DNA from: Brachionus plicatilis
Taxonomy: Eukaryota; Rotifera; Eurotatoria; Ploima; Brachionidae
Reading direction: 5' to 3'
Length of the DNA: 11,030 nt
Assembly: GCA_010279815.1 (NCBI GenBank)
Contig: QEOQ01000573.1
Coordinates: forward strand, 23,114-34,143
Of the stretch, positions 1 through 7,545 are shown in pieces. Numbering within the stretch: position 1 is the first letter of the stretch; each line of letters begins with the position of its first letter. The notes under the pieces were generated by a model. That model saw only the letters and a list, made by a program, of their open reading frames with translations. It was not told where the DNA came from and did not search any database. Position numbers and translations under genes: made by a program.

Positions 1-48
1 AAAAAGTCTTAGCAAGTCAAAAACAAGTCAAAGTATGACTTGGACTTG
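1..48. repeat. AAGTC/GACTT-rich stretch
   Basis: AAGTC recurs at short intervals, followed by two GACTT copies (ATGACTTGGACTTG), so the stretch folds on itself. The same word marks the ends of the elements at 430-664 and 10210-10490, so this is probably the edge of a related element cut by the window start. Confidence 0.5.
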
Positions 49-361
49 AAAATATATTTTTTAAAAATAACAAGAATTAAAATATATAAAAAAATTACAA
101 GTCTTGATTTCTTTGTGTGGATTTTTTTAATGTAAATATTGAAACATGATTTTTTAAGAAATTCACAAAATTTTCATATTCATTTTAAATGAATTTTTTA
201 ATAAAAAACAAAAAAAATTCTGCCTAAAAAAATTTTAGAAATAAATTAAACACGATAAAAAAAATAAAAATATTTTAATAAAATATAAAAGAAATTATGA
301 CTTGTTTTTTGTAAAATTTTTTTAACAAGTGAAGACTTGTTATTTTTAAAAAATATATTTT
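49..361. mobile_element. Foldback element with 26-bp perfect inverted ends
   Basis: Bases 49-74 are the exact reverse complement of 336-361 (the arm ends ATAACAAG on the left and starts CTTGTTAT on the right). Inside, an imperfect second pairing links ACAAGTCTTG near 98 with GACTTG near 299. No coding capacity is visible. The arrangement fits a small non-autonomous transposon. I found no clear target duplication, and the AT-rich arms leave some doubt about a mobile origin. Confidence 0.5.
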
Positions 362-364
362 TAC

Positions 365-415
365 TGCTCACCTCTTCGTGAGCAAAAAAATTAGGCGAAC
401 TAATAGTTCACAAAC
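365..415. repeat. GCTCAC hairpin followed by a GAACTA-A-TAGTTC dyad
   Basis: GCTCAC and GTGAGC pair around a six-base loop at about 367-384 and are followed by a run of A. AGGCGAAC (393-400) then leads into a 13-bp palindrome at 397-409. The second part recurs almost unchanged at 5747-5770, which suggests a shared repeat fragment rather than chance. Confidence 0.5.
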
Positions 416-429
416 CCAATACATGTTTT

Positions 430-664
430 TAAGTCACAAGTCTTAAGTCAAGTAAATTTAATGAATCCATATTTGATACCAATAAAGTAGTTGCTTCCAA
501 ACTGCCTGTTTATCTTGACCTATGTGGTCTGTTAATGTAACCAGATTTAGAAAAAAAATTCTTTCAACTGCTCCAAATGAAGCAGGTTTTGATAAAAATG
601 TTTGTGCATGTCATAACTTTGATTTTTATTTATTTTTATGACTTAGACTTAAAACTGTGACTTA
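430..664 (+). mobile_element. AAGTC-family MITE, copy 1
   Basis: The left end TAAGTCACAAGTCTTAAGTC and the right end, read in reverse complement as TAAGTCACAGTTTTAAGTCT, form imperfect inverted terminal repeats. The interior (about 465-600) matches 10290-10430 in opposite orientation at roughly four bases in five by eye, including TTGACCTATG/CATAGGTCAA and the GCTTCATTTGG block. Two copies sharing both ends and interior show a dispersed element. No reading frame is present, so it would depend on a transposase supplied elsewhere. Confidence 0.7.
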
Positions 665-672
665 TAAACAAG

Positions 673-1056
673 TTTGATTTGTTTACTTTTTCTTACCATT
701 TCTATAAGAACTAATAAATTTCTGTAAAAATTATCAAAATTTACAATAAATAATGAAATAAATTAAAAGAAATTTTAAGAAATATTTGATTAAGTTTTTG
801 ATTAAAAATAATAAAAATTCATTAAAAAAAAATAAAAAGAGCAAAAAATGATAATTTTTTGTCCGAAGTCGAATTTATCGTGTCTTATTAATTACATCAA
901 TGTCTTAGAGATATTGATGATATTGATCTAACAAATTAAAAAAAAAGGCCCGACTTGGACTTTTTTTTTGGGGCTTTTAAGCAGCTCTGAATTAAATATA
1001 CAGCACAGATTTGCTACAATGATCTGACAATATTTTACTAAAATTAACGGTACCGT
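673..1056. other. AT-rich spacer, no gene seen
   Basis: Neither strand has a convincing reading frame. The only structured stretch is about 936-966, where A9 and T9 runs flank GGCCCGACTTGGAC and could pair as a hairpin. It shares the GACTTGGACTT word with positions 38-47. Confidence 0.6.
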
Positions 1057-1208
1057 ATTCCCTCGTTCGATCATGCTGCACAACAAGCTAAGACATGCAA
1101 ATTAAAACACCTAATTAAAAATATCTTATCATGGGTGAGATTTACTTTGGTGCATGGTCAAAAAGCTGGTAGCTTAATTTATGGTGCAGCATAATCGAAC
1201 GAGGGAAT
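1057..1208. mobile_element. 152-bp MITE with 25-bp terminal inverted repeats
   Basis: The left end 1057-1081 begins ATTCCCTCGTTCGAT. The right end 1184-1208 is its reverse complement with a single mismatch (C versus T at arm position 16). The ends are far more GC-rich than the surroundings, so chance pairing is very unlikely. The 102-bp interior carries no frame. No exact target duplication can be recognised. Confidence 0.8.
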
Positions 1209-1223
1209 TTACAGGTAAAAAAT

Positions 1224-1263
1224 GTAATTTTACGACAAATTTCGTAAAATGACGTAAAATTAC
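1224..1263. repeat. 11-bp perfect inverted repeat (GTAATTTTACG)
   Basis: GTAATTTTACG at 1224-1234 and its exact reverse complement at 1253-1263 enclose 18 bases. CGTAAAAT occurs again at 1243 and 1444. The block lies between the 152-bp MITE and the long hairpin and may belong to either. Confidence 0.45.
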
Positions 1264-1311
1264 TTTTGAAAAATTACAATTACAAAATTACTTTTGATTT
1301 TCAAAAATGTT

Positions 1312-1435
1312 AAAAAGTCGATAGATTTTGGCTCTTTTTTGGTTTTTTCCATTAAAAATTTTCGATTTCAATTTTTTTTATTAATATATTTTTAATGGAA
1401 AAAACCAAAAAAGAGCCAAAATCTATCGACTTTTT
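1312..1435. repeat. Long hairpin: perfect 48-bp stem, 28-base loop
   Basis: Bases 1312-1359 and 1388-1435 are exact reverse complements over 48 positions, checked base by base, with loop 1360-1387. In plus-strand RNA two G-U pairs and four Watson-Crick pairs (AATG/CATT) lengthen the stem outward to 1306-1441. An arm perfect over 48 bp, with GC-containing segments such as GTCGATAGATTTTGGCTC, is not a product of AT bias. It is either a recent foldback transposon or a locus whose RNA forms a long duplex. Confidence 0.85.
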
Positions 1436-1454
1436 GGCATTATCGTAAAATTAG

Positions 1455-1975
1455 TTGTCCCTAAATAACGACCGCAGACCCGTTTGCAAAAGAATATTTG
1501 CAGACCCTTCATTTTTTTGACATACTAATCAAAACCTATTGAGCTAAACAAGTCGAATTTAAAAAAAAAAGCATGTTAAAAATCAAAATTTTTAGTGAAA
1601 TAAAGAAAAAAGTTTCATTTTTTTTCAAATTTTATTCAAGTTAAAAATGATTTATTACAAATTTTGTAAACAAATAAATTTTAAAAACCTTTTTTTTATG
1701 CTTATCAGTTTCTTTTTTTAAAAAAGTTGTCTATTGTAAACAGTTATTACTAAAATATTAAACTCCAGTTTTTAAATAAATCATTTACTCTTAGTTTAAA
1801 GTGAGGAGTCAAGGTTTTTTCTAAAAAAAATTTAAAAAGTTTTATAACTTGGCTTCTAGTGTTGGATGCGGTCAGATTTAGACGGTCCATTTTACGGACG
1901 GTTTTTTGCTATCATTTGGCGGTCAAAATTTTTGGATCGCCAAGAAGACCGGCCGGGTCTGCGTTTTAGGGACAA
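1455..1975. mobile_element. 521-bp element with TTGTCCCTAAA inverted ends
   Basis: The left end TTGTCCCTAAATAACGACCG then CAGACCCG and the right end, in reverse complement TTGTCCCTAAAACGCAGACC then CG, match apart from a short indel. The GCAGACCC word occurs again at about 1500. The right third (1855-1955) is GC-richer than the surroundings, with GACGGTCC and GGACGG pairing. No frame is visible, so this is a non-autonomous DNA transposon candidate. The target duplication is unclear. Confidence 0.65.
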
Positions 1976-2009
1976 GCCTAAAATTTAGTAAAAATTTAAT
2001 CTCAAATTT

Positions 2010-2150
2010 AATTTATTAATTGACAAAAAAAAAATTTTTAATTACTTTATTTTTCAAACCTACATAACATGCAAAGTATGTAACATTAAAATTTTTAAAA
2101 TAAATTCAAAGATTAATTATAACATTTAAAGATAACCACTTTGAATTTAA
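2010..2150. mobile_element. Partial copy of the long-arm foldback family
   Basis: The stretch resembles the right arm of the elements at 5944-6455 and 10566-11030. It shares CTACATAACATG, then an ATGTAACATT-type block, then AAATAAATTCAAAGATTAA and a TTTAAAGATAA-type block in the same order. No left arm is found, so it is a fragment. Its end lies about 150 bases beyond the stop codon of the tetraspan gene and may fall in that gene's 3' transcribed region. Confidence 0.55.
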
Positions 2151-2304
2151 ATAATATTAATTATATCTAAAAGACTCTTATTCTAGATAAAACAGACAAA
2201 CAAAATTTTTTTTAGTTTTAAGTCAGCTGTTTAAATAATTCGATAAAATCTTACCTATTAAAATTTACACTCTAAATAAGTAAATTATTTCTTAATTATC
2301 TAGT

Positions 2305-3121
2305 TTAGTAAAGTGCTGAATTTTGGACAAAATTTGTATTAGCAGTCATATTAATAGTGTTTGCTGGATATACCGGGTTTTGCTGCAAATTCTGAGGGTA
2401 ATATGTTGCACTAGGATTAGCAGCAATATTGTTCGGATAAATAGTGCCTCCATTATAATTAACAGTAGCTCTTGGTTTTCTAAAAATTCTGCCGACAACT
2501 GTAATGTAAACAAAATGCAAAATGAATTGAATTATTGCCAATGCAAGCATAACCGCAGTCACTGGTAGCATGTCTTTATTGACATTGGACGTGGATCTTG
2601 CATATCTCGAAACTTGTTCTTCGTATTCCATTAAAGAAAATCCACTTATCATAATAACAGCCAAAATGACAAGAGTATTAGTAAGTATACTGATTATAAA
2701 TGTTGCCAAATAGAATGGGTACTTTGGAAATTTAACTTAAAAAAATAATAGAAAATTTTTTTTTTAACAAATAAAAATTTATTAAATAATTACTTAAAAG
2801 AGAAGCCATTAAAGGTATAACTAGAGAGACCAGTCCACCCCAAATACCATGATAGATGTAAAAGTATGCACCGTTGAATACGATTAGTATAATGTGCAGC
2901 ACTATTAGGCCTATTGAAATTAATGTCATAATGATACTGTAAACAATGACAAATTTAGCGGGATATTCTTCTCTCAGCTTTTTTTCGACAAATTCCTTTT
3001 GCTGTTTTCTAAGATCGTGACCATAGACCAGCCGCTGTTCATAATTCAGCGGGATCATAGTGTTGCCGTATGCTGCTGGTGGAATTGCACCCGGATTTTG
3101 ATTCATTCCATTATAATACAT
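2305..3121 (-). CDS. Four-helix (tetraspan) membrane protein, two exons
   Basis: Exon 1 is 3121-2794 (109 codons plus one base) and exon 2 is 2735-2305. Joining them across the 58-nt intron gives 252 residues and a TAA stop. The start ATG follows an A-only context and is the first ATG of the frame. Predicted helices lie at about residues 57-82, 86-109, 119-145 and 167-190. The loop between helices 1 and 2 is very short and that between 3 and 4 is about 21 residues. Residues 36-56 are Lys/Arg/Glu-rich, and the last 60 are rich in Asn, Pro and Tyr, which suggests cytoplasmic tails. GIWGG at residues 92-96 in helix 2 resembles the G-rich WGG motif of CD20/MS4A-like tetraspans, so I place it in that broad class. 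There is no tetraspanin CCG motif in the large loop. The exact family and role are unknown. A possible minus-strand AATAAA lies at 2051-2046, but such a match is weak evidence in DNA this AT-rich. Confidence 0.85.
2736..2793 (-). other. 58-nt spliceosomal intron in the tetraspan gene
   Basis: On the minus strand the intron starts GTAATT at 2793 and ends in a T-rich tract followed by AAG at 2736. It interrupts a codon after its first base (phase 1). Removing it joins two open frames exactly, from SLL at the end of exon 1 to IKFPKYPFY, which leads straight into helix 3. Read through, exon 1 continues in frame into an AT-rich tail and stops at 2732, which supports splicing. The next AG downstream (exon start at 2721) would shift the frame. 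Confidence 0.85.
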
Positions 3122-4455
3122 TTTTTTATTATTTTTATTTTGAAATAAAATTTTTAAATTTAAGCAACTCTTTTAAATTAATTAATGACGCTATTTCAGT
3201 GTGCATACTGAGACTGCTGACACAAAATTTTAAGGTTTTGAAAACTTTTAAAATGCGTTTTAAAAAAAGTGACTTATTTATTCAAAATTGAGAAAAAAAA
3301 ATTTTGAATTAAATTTTTTTTCATGTAAAATTAAGTTTTACTCGGGATTTTGTGAGCTCAATGATAAAAAAATAAAAATATCGTCAAGTTGAGTTTAAAA
3401 AATTTACAGGTAAAAATAAAATTTTGAATTGATTTACGTGGATTTTAATCTTTTTTGAATGTTATTTTTAAAAGAAACATTGCATAAAATTTTAATTATT
3501 AATTTTAAAAAATTATTAACAATCTTACGTAAAAAAAGCCTTTTCAGGTTGAAAACTCAGCTTTATAAATGTGCTCTTAAATAATTATTTAACTTGTCAT
3601 GTGAATATTAACTCTAGTTCAGTTATAAATAACAAGAGAACTCTGAACGAACTTTATTAAATGATAACTCAAATTTGTATTTTTAATAAATAGTTTTTTA
3701 GATATAAAAATTGATAACAATATACCATAAACATTAAGTAAAATAATATCAAATTAATTTTAGACAGTTTAATTAAAAATTTGGAAATAAAAAAGACAAA
3801 ACGAATTTAGCACCAGAAGCACCAACGAGTTACAATGAATCTTTTTCATATTTATTTTTAATCTTATTTATTTTAAAGGTATATTATTTATTTTTTTTTG
3901 TCAGCACAAATATTGTTAAAACTAATTAGTTAATGACTCAAATAATTTTTTATTGTCTAAATAATTTTTTTCTCAGTAACTATTCAATTTTTGTTTATTC
4001 AAATTTCTTAATTTTTTTACTAGAGGTCGATTTCAGTGAAGACGTTCATAATCATGATAAAATGATCATTACTTACTTAAAAAATTAAAATCTAAATTAA
4101 ATGATGAAATTATTTTTTCTTTTTTCTTTAAAAAAAAATTTTTTTCTTTCTTATTGATCTCTAATTGATTCTTCTAAAAATTTTATTATTATAATATTAA
4201 AATATATTACAGCGAAACAAAGTTAAATTTCGTACTGCAAAATTCAAAATATTGATTAAGACTTAATTCTTATGTCAAATAAAAATTCTTATATTTTTCT
4301 TTCTAATTAAAGGTTAAACAAATCAAGATTAATAAAGTTTAGCAATTTATTTTTAAAAAATTGTTGAAAAATATCTTTTTATTTAAATCCAAAACTAAAA
4401 ATTCTGATTTGAAATTAACATTTGATCATGATACTTTTCTCGGCCTGTACTACAT
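3122..4455. other. AT-rich spacer, no gene seen
   Basis: No frame of useful length is present on either strand. The first few hundred bases lie upstream of the tetraspan gene and should hold its promoter, but no motif stands out; a TTTATAAA at about 3562 is too far and too common to call. The last part, up to ACTACA at 4454, may be the end of a 5' long terminal repeat (see the site at 4456). Confidence 0.5.
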
Positions 4456-4467
4456 TGGTGGCAGCGG
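4456..4467 (+). other. Primer-binding site of an LTR retroelement (tRNA-Leu type)
   Basis: TGGTGGCAGCGG is the exact complement of CCGCTGCCACCA, the mature 3' end (with CCA) of animal tRNA-Leu of the AAG type. It lies one base after ACTACA, and LTRs typically end in CA, as this does. A 12-base match ending in TGG directly after CA is the normal layout downstream of a 5' LTR in Ty3/gypsy and related elements. The LTR start and a second LTR copy could not be found. Confidence 0.5.
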
Positions 4468-4611
4468 TTAAGCTTTGATTGATTTCTAAAATAAAAATAA
4501 AACGTGGTATCGAGTGTGTTGAATAATCGATTTTAGTGCTTTTCGAATCGATTTTTTTGCTAAGATTTCTTTCTATTCTCTTCTTAAAAAAATGGAAATG
4601 AGGGGGTTTAG

Positions 4612-4942
4612 ATACTTATAGATACCTTCGCTACCATACAAGGTATCTATAAAATCTTGTATAGCGAAGGTAAAAATTCACACGCTATAAAGGCACCAAA
4701 TGAGTTCAAGGATAGAATAAATGTAAAGTCGTGGTTCATTGTATTGGGGATTCATTTACTCCATATTTATTAATTCATTTACACATTGACTGTCACAAGT
4801 CCTCAGAAGAAATTCAAATTTGGACTCATACCGCAGCAAACCAATGACATTACATGAAAGCTATGATAATGTAAAAATACAAATGCTGGATACATTCACA
4901 ACTAGACAAAAGAAGCACTGTGAATTGAGATCAATTATCTGA
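4612..4942 (+). pseudogene. Decayed gag-like fragment (tentative)
   Basis: Two short frames follow the leader. The first is open 4612-4770 and contains APNEFKDRINVKSWFI; a hydrophobic-to-WF pattern like this is seen near the start of Ty3/gypsy Gag cores. The second, open 4790-4939, contains SYDNVKIQMLDTF and TRQKKHCELRSI, which resembles the helix-rich Gag stretch that follows. They lie in different frames and each ends in a stop, so the gene is broken. Similarity is by eye and modest; the upstream primer-binding site makes the reading more plausible. Confidence 0.35.
4616..4672 (+). repeat. Two overlapping, mutually exclusive hairpins
   Basis: Hairpin 1 pairs TTATAGATACCTT (4616-4628) with AAGGTATCTATAA (4640-4652): 13 perfect pairs and an 11-base loop. 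Hairpin 2 pairs TACCTTCGCTA (4623-4633) with TAGCGAAGGTA (4662-4672) and TACAAG (4637-4642) with CTTGTA (4656-4661), leaving a three-base CCA bulge. The two share bases and cannot form together. They lie about 150 bases after the primer-binding site. Confidence 0.7.
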
Positions 4943-5049
4943 CTTAAAGCAATCGCCAATTATCTATATTTTTTTTCTCCATTGTTTTTGTCTATCAATT
5001 ATCGCTTCTCCTTTTTTTTCTACGTTTTGAGTGGCCCCCAACGAATGTT

Positions 5050-5430
5050 TAAACCCATTTCAGCATAAAAAAGGCGAACCGGCTTCGGCTGGTTAATTAT
5101 AGCGGTGTAGACGACTAACTAGATGCAGTAACCTCTGTGTCAGATCGGAGCCGTTACTCAAAAGGTACTGGAAAAGGAGATGAGTGCCTCCATATTATTC
5201 ACGAATATAGAAAGGAACATATTATTATTACTGAAGCCAAAGCCATCAGGAATTTATTTTCAATCGATTTGACGTGAAGGATCCTGAACTAGTTTGTTCT
5301 TTATAAAAGAAATCTCGTGGTCGTTCACTCATAGCTCAATGAGCTCTAATCACTCAACAGTTTTATCTATGATATTCTTCTATGATATTTTTATATGTTT
5401 ATTGAATAGAATGCCTAATTCTCAAAACTG
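5050..5430 (+). pseudogene. Unidentified coding relic
   Basis: This stretch is GC-richer than its surroundings and stays open unusually long for such AT-rich DNA. From about 5053 one frame runs through KKANRLRLVNYSGVDD, a TAA at 5116, then about 52 codons including SDRSRYSKGTGKGDECLH to a TGA at 5275. A second frame continues with FDVKDPELVCSL, and a third from about 5302 gives roughly 45 open codons. I do not recognise the protein. Its position suggests a later part of the same retroelement, but no catalytic motif (DTG, YxDD or integrase HHCC) is visible. Confidence 0.3.
5077..5094 (+). repeat. Hairpin with TTCG loop
   Basis: AACCGGC and GCTGGTT pair (six Watson-Crick pairs and one G-T pair) around TTCG, a tetraloop that stabilises RNA hairpins when closed by C-G as here. 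It is preceded by AAAAAAGGCG. On the minus strand the same bases read GCCGGTTCGCC followed by T6. Confidence 0.5.
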
Positions 5431-5935
5431 ATAAAAAATAAAAAATGAAGTTAAAAATTTTTTTGGTTTTTTTTTTAATGAAGGAGTTTTAGAAGAAATA
5501 GAATTTGCTCTAATCTAGTTAACCTAGTATTACCATATTAAATAACATAAATAATAAAAATTAAAGAAAATAAAAATTAATTTATCATCCTTCAAGTGTT
5601 TGATTTTAGTAAACAAAGATTCATGTATTTCGCAAATTTTACCTAATCCACAAATTCTTATTTATCAATTGAATTATTATAATATTAAATTTATTTTTTT
5701 TCTAAATAGAAAAAAAATATCAAAATAGGTGAACAATTTTTAGATTAGGTGAACTAATAGTTCAAAAAACCTGAGACCCGATAAACTTTGTTCTTTTCTT
5801 TATAAATTTTGACTTTATTTGACGTTCATTTCATAATATTTCGTTCAGGTCATAATTGACGTTCATTTGATCAATTTTAGCAAATATTCAATTTATAAAA
5901 AATGGAAAACAGAGCGTAGATAGTTTGTTAACTTA
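5431..5935. other. AT-rich spacer with repeat fragments
   Basis: No gene is seen. AGGTGAAC occurs at 5727 and 5747; the second copy opens the same GAACTA-A-TAGTTC dyad (5751-5763) found at 397-409, with matching flanks (ATTAGG before, CAAAAAACC-like after). TTGACGTTCATTT occurs at about 5819 and 5856. Confidence 0.5.
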
Positions 5936-5943
5936 AAAATATT

Positions 5944-6455
5944 GGCATCTTGAAGTTGATGATCAATTCAAAATATCATTTCAATTCAAAAAGTTTGTCT
6001 TTAGATAATAAACTTAATCTTTGATTTTATTCAAATAATTCTAATGTAACATGATTTACATGCAATGTAGATTTAAAAAATAAAAAAAAAATTGAAAAAA
6101 CATTTTCTCAATCAATAATAAAATCGATTTTCTATTTAGTTAGCTGATTTTTTGTAAAGTTTTATTTTCATTTTATTACTAATTTGAATTTTTTTTTTAA
6201 CTTAATTTTGAATGCTAACACAAATACTTTTGAAATAAAAAATCTTAAAAAACTTTACAAAAAATCAGTTAATACATTTAAATTTTAAAATCGATTATCA
6301 ATGGACTGAGAAAATGTTTTTTCAATTTTTTTTTTATTTTCTAAATCTACATTGCATGTAAATCATGTTACATTAGAATTATTTAAATAAAATCAAAGAT
6401 TAAGTTTATTATCTAAAGACAAACTTTTTGAATTGATCATCAACTTCAAGATGCC
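5944..6455. mobile_element. 512-bp foldback transposon with long arms and 8-bp target duplication
   Basis: The ends are GGCATCTTGAAGTTGATGAT and its reverse complement, and the arms pair for about 200 bp each (5944-6165 with 6243-6455) with few mismatches. AAAATATT lies directly outside both ends (5936-5943 and 6456-6463), a target duplication. The left arm has about 18 bp between two AATTCAA words that the right arm lacks; the copy at 10566 also has it, so the right arm lost it. Long arms with 8-9-bp duplications fit Mutator-like MITEs; 8 bp alone also fits hAT. No transposase is encoded. Confidence 0.85.
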
Positions 6456-6463
6456 AAAATATT

Positions 6464-7104
6464 ATCTTAGATATTATCATATCACAAATCCAAATTCAAA
6501 ATTAAAAAAAAACAAGTTTTTGTTTCATGTTAGCAATATTAACTTAAAATTTTTTTTTTATTTGAGACTGAAAAAAATAATTTGAAACATCGCACTTTTT
6601 TAATGTTATTTCAACATTGGATACATTTTGTAATTCAAAGACAAAAAATTAAACCATTTTTAATTTTCTTAATGTTTTCCTAATTTTTACAGTATTTTAC
6701 GATGCATTTCCCTTAAATATCAAAATTGATTTTTTTAGGTTTTGTGAAATTCAGTACAAAATGATAAAAAATAAAACAGAAAAAAATGTAAAAAAATTGA
6801 ATAACTTTTTTTTTAAAGGTTTAAATATTTTTCATCTTTAAAAAAATGAGATGATTCATCCATAAAGTCATCGTTTTTAGCTTGACTGGGGATATCTTAA
6901 ATAAAAAGTGTTTAAATTATAAATTTTAATTTTCATCTTTTTTGGTCAATATTTATTACTTTTGATTTATTTTAACCCATCAATAAGTGATTTACAATTA
7001 GTTGATCTATCAATTATTAACACAATCTAAAAATTTTTAAATTAAATTATTTGAAAAGAACAACATAAATTTGAAATTTGATCTATGTTATCTAATTGTT
7101 TTAA
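6464..7104. other. AT-rich spacer, no gene seen
   Basis: The DNA is low in complexity on both strands. It includes the region just beyond the WD40 stop at 7105. No terminal repeat or frame is recognised. Confidence 0.6.
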
Positions 7105-7545
7105 TCAATTCCATTTATTCAATTCCTTAATTGTTACGCTTGCTAAATTTCCATTTAGTAACTGAACAATTCCCAAAACAGAATCTGTATGACCAGTTAA
7201 AGTCATTTTTACATTTCCATCATTAGTATTCCATATTTTTATTGATCGATCTTTAGAACAGCTTGCTAAATCACCATTTTCTAATACTAAAAGTGAATTT
7301 ACCTCATCGGTATGGCCAATTAAATTTTTTTTTACAGATCCATCATTAATGTTCCAGATTTTTATTATATGGTCCACTGAACCACTTACTAAATCACCAT
7401 TTGGCAAGACTAACAGTGATTTTACGTAATTTGTATGTCCAATTAATGTCTTTTTTTCCTTTCCATCATTTATATTCCATATTTTAATTGTACCGTCTTT
7501 TGAGCCACTTGCTAAATCACCATTTTTAAATTCAACAATTGTCAT
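7105..7545 (-). CDS. Intact 3' reading frame of the WD40 protein (146 codons)
   Basis: This is the longest uninterrupted frame of the locus; a caller would start it at the ATG at 7545. The frame is open further upstream, to a TGA at 7713-7711, and the extra sequence is plainly WD40 (NGDLAS, FKIWN), so the 7545 ATG is internal to a blade and unlikely to be a natural start. It holds three complete blades with the pattern GHT-NGDLAS-IKIWN and a last one that ends early at NKWN followed by TAA. Three to four blades cannot close a seven-blade propeller, so this piece alone is unlikely to fold as a standard one. WD40 proteins are interaction scaffolds; no partner can be named. I treat it as part of the pseudogene unless transcripts show otherwise. 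Confidence 0.5.
   Translation of the reverse strand: MTIVEFKNGDLASGSKDGTIKIWNINDGKEKKTLIGHTNYVKSLLVLPNGDLVSGSVDHIIKIWNINDGSVKKNLIGHTDEVNSLLVLENGDLASCSKDRSIKIWNTNDGNVKMTLTGHTDSVLGIVQLLNGNLASVTIKELNKWN

Noticed and set aside
365..392. Hairpin plus A/T run resembling a rho-independent terminator
   Set aside because: The window is eukaryotic in character and no gene ends here; more likely a repeat fragment.
2323..2568. Plus-strand frame of 81 codons
   Set aside because: It lies antisense to exon 2 of the tetraspan gene, has no recognisable pattern and is explained as a shadow.
3070..3291. Plus-strand frame of 73 codons over the tetraspan start
   Set aside because: Phe/Lys-rich translation of AT-rich DNA, antisense to the gene's first codons; no supporting feature.
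5095..5165. Possible tRNA gene in the GC-richer patch
   Set aside because: No cloverleaf can be drawn and acceptor-stem pairing is absent; only a weak box-B-like word is present.
5220..5260. Minus-strand CTGATGG near a TTCAG, considered as a hammerhead ribozyme core
   Set aside because: The conserved CUGANGA and GAAA core is not met and no matching stems surround it.
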